DNA of 10,323 nt. It comes from Hymenopellis radicata (taxonomy: Eukaryota; Basidiomycota; Agaricomycetes; Agaricales; Physalacriaceae). Shown piece by piece: positions 8,001 to 10,323 of this stretch. Within the stretch, counting starts at the first letter, position 1, and every line of letters begins with the position of its first letter. Under the pieces are notes generated by a model that worked only from the letters and a program-made list of their open reading frames with translations, was not told where the DNA came from and made no database searches. The translations under genes and the position numbers were made by a program. The stretch covers positions 1-10,323 of the forward strand of contig JADNRX010001379.1 of assembly GCA_015501595.1 (NCBI GenBank), written 5' to 3'.

Positions 8001-10323
8001 CTATTCGCGAGACGTCCATTTTTGAATGTGAGCCATTCCGCGGTCGAACTCTTGCAGTAAATCAATTCCACCGTTATGTGGCACAGATTTCGCTGGAGGG
8101 CGCATTTCCCACTGATTTGGAACACTCCGAGCATGATACTTATGTATCGCTGGGTTTTCACGGCCCCATTGGACGATTCTGGTGATACGCTCAATTGTTG
8201 AAGAGTTTCGCCTAATAATACCACTCACGTCTTCCTTATAACATCCTGGCGAATCTTGAAGTGCGACGCGATGACATCCTAGAAAGAGATGAACAGAAGA
8301 GGCTGTACGAAGGAAGCCACTCACCGCCCAAATTCCACGCCGGTGTTCCTCCTTCAACCAGTCCACAATCGCCCACCGGGTAGTTTGGACTGTTAGACCC
8401 CGATTATAAGTCGTACTAGCACTTGTTTTCTTGGCTACGCCACGTCCAGGTCTATCAAACTAGCTTGGAAAGAACGTTCACACAGAAAAGAGAGAATTCT
8501 CACTCATTGAAATACGGAAGGTCGATGAGTATCATGCTCTGAATGCTCACGAGCACTTGGAGAAGCGTGGACTTATACGGTTGCCACTGTTCTTCCGGTC
8601 TTTGGGGTGTGTGTGAGCGAAAAGAACCGTTCTATTTGGTTCGCATACACACACCTTCCCGCCCATGTACCCAGGAGTGACAGACAGACTTTGCCATCAG
8701 GATACAAATTGGGGTTGAACCCCACGGTTCCCCCACCAGTCGTGCGTAGATGCATTTGCGGGGGAACGCGCGGGTATTGTAACGGCATGAAACAGTCGAA
8801 CTCGAATAGGCCATTAGCATATGGCGTGCCTTCAGGTCCTGCTATCATTATCTTCCTAGTACACGGCGGCGCATCAGCATGTTCTTGTCTTAAAAGAGGT
8901 GCTTCTCACGAACAGGATATCATTCCGAACTTCGTCAATTCGCACCCAGATTCCCGGTGGAAGACTGGTGGACATCACTGCTTCTTCCCGGATAAGGTGG
9001 ACACGATCCTTGGGGTTTCGCGTTCCATTTTCGGACTGACTTGCAGCCGATGCATATCTGAAGTTGGCGGACGGGTTATGCCGGCTGGCATTCGCTGCGA
9101 CTTGATCACTGTTTGTAAGCTCGACATGCTTAAACGCAAGTCGCTCGCAAGCTTGAGAATACTTCTTCTCCATTTCCACAGTGGCATCACGTCCTTTTCC
9201 CTTTCCCTTTCCAGTAGGCGATGTGTCCTGTAGTGAAGCGTCGGAAGAAAGTCCGAGGAGAGAGATGGCGCGTTCCATATCCTCGTTCGCTGCAATTATA
9301 TCGCCACAAAGCGAAGAACCAGAGGCAATGGAATCCAATACGTCCTCGTCTCCTTCAACTACATTGGCGGCCCCGCTTATGAAAGCCTTGCTTTGAGTCG
9401 TGAGCTTCTTGAAGTAGTCATAAAGAGGCGGAGCCATCTCGACGTCGCCTTTTTTGGACGTGACCCAAGTCATCTCTTCTTCGCCCCACATCCAGCTTTC
9501 CAAGCCTGGCGTGTGTGATCGCGCCTTCCGAGGCTCCAGAAGAACCCGGATGGTAAGCTCGCAGTCACCCATCCGGCGGAGTAGCGTTAACATGGCGTGG
9601 TATGTAGTACTCCGCGCGGTCCAGTCCGAGATGGAATCATTTCGCAGTAAGCCGGCAAGAAGATCTGGGAGTTGGGACATAATGAGAAGCTGTCCAACGG
9701 ACGCATGAGGCAGCAGGTCGAAGGTCTGTGGTATTTCAGCATATGGTTCTGGTAAGAGTTTCGTGATGAGATGCAGCATGGTCACAACCGTTTTATCCCA
9801 CTGGGATTCGTTATCAGTCGTCTGACCTTTCCCTTTGCTCTTCCTCTCATCAGTGTGGCCGCGGGAGCCACCGTGCCGGTGCAAATCTCCGCCTTGACCA
9901 TAACCAGTACCACCAGGACCGACCGAAGATACAGCCTTGCTGGTCTGTCGCGCAGATTTAACCCGTTTGTTGTAGCTTTCCTTCTCAGCAAGATAGACTT
10001 TGTCGAATGAGGCTAACGTTTCGAACAATGCCACTGCTCGTACTTGGGGACAACATAGATGAACGGTACAGTTGTTGTTCTTGGATATACCTTTACAGGA
10101 CGACGAGCATTTCAAGGGCATGAAACAGCCTCTGCAGTGGTTGGTTTTACAGGCTCTGCATGATGCGTGGAGTAGAGAGGTGAGGCTAGGTGGGAATGCG
10201 TCCAAGTCGGATGTGAACAGAACCTGCGCCACAAGAGTTAATAAAGAGACATTGAGGAAGCAATGACCTCACAAAGCCTCTTGAAGAAACGACATCCTTG
10301 GTGCATTTACTACACGGCCGAGC
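8001..10323 (-). CDS. BIRC6/UBE2O-type ubiquitin-conjugating enzyme E2, 5'-partial
   Basis: An E2 takes ubiquitin from E1 onto a cysteine and passes it to substrates; large members of this class can act as combined E2/E3. The 5' end is outside the window. Visible exons: 10323-10273, 10223-8914, 8855-8655, 8599-8504, 8451-8325, 8278-8229 and 8178-8001. The six introns (49, 58, 55, 52, 46 and 50 nt) are all GT-AG, and together the exons give exactly 671 codons including TAG. Domains in order: a Cys/His-rich segment near the start (CSKC, then [19 protein letters not shown]) that may bind zinc; a long, mostly helical middle with [18 protein letters not shown] and [15 protein letters not shown]; a Gly-Lys repeat GKGKGKGR; then the UBC fold with [65 protein letters not shown] and [19 protein letters not shown]. 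The Cys in GKVCLS is the catalytic residue. NPN replaces the usual HPN, as in BIRC6-like E2s. After it come [31 protein letters not shown] and a helical C-terminus. The frame is intact throughout. Confidence 0.92.

Noticed and set aside
8001..8230. Two competing minus-strand frames at the E2 C-terminus
   Set aside because: A 50-nt intron at 8179-8228 joins them in phase and gives a continuous protein.
8607..9233. 208-codon plus-strand ORF
   Set aside because: It lies antisense to the E2 catalytic domain and crosses its introns; clearly a shadow of that gene.
10224..10272. Frameshift near the visible 5' end of the E2 gene
   Set aside because: A 49-nt intron (GTGAGG donor, TTAAC branch-like site, GCGCAG acceptor) joins the exons in phase, so no break is needed.

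Overview
The window looks like nuclear DNA of a mushroom-forming basidiomycete (Agaricomycetes). Genes are split by very short GT-AG introns of about 46-62 nt, occur on both strands, and encode fungal proteins: a eukaryotic-type pantothenate kinase, a multi-homeodomain protein and a BIRC6/UBE2O-type ubiquitin-conjugating enzyme. There is no bacterial operon structure, CRISPR array or recognisable transposon.

Layout: (1) 1-617 (+) is the C-terminal part of a pantothenate kinase with two clean introns but four single-base frame breaks. (2) 618-2396 holds no supported gene, and its last ~100 bp is a pyrimidine-rich promoter-like stretch. (3) 2397-4002 (+) is the most interesting gene. It encodes one protein with three successive homeodomains, each interrupted by an intron at the same place, inside the Met codon of a Gly-Met just before helix 3. 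A fourth intron (3206-3265) lies between homeodomains 2 and 3. The frame fails at three places: the intron 1 junction, a TGA at the start of homeodomain 3, and near 3866. (4) 4003-4397 looks like a pyrimidine-rich 3' UTR or spacer. (5) 4398-4838 (-) is a protein-like frame with two internal stops, probably a gene relic. (6) 4839-6197 has no supported gene. (7) A TATA box at 6198-6205 precedes a hypothetical F-box-like gene (6253-7220, +), whose C-terminal membrane segment lies in another frame after one lost base. (8) 7221-8000 is a convergent spacer with small inverted repeats. (9) 8001-10323 (-) is a large, 5'-truncated E2 gene. It can be spliced through six short introns with no frame error, giving 671 codons including the stop.

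The genes do not form an evident pathway: CoA synthesis, transcription, ubiquitin conjugation and an unknown protein. What stands out is the triplicated homeodomain gene, and the contrast between the error-free E2 gene and the indel-bearing genes to its left. That contrast could mean local gene decay or uneven sequence accuracy. All family assignments come from reading translations by eye; no database search was run.
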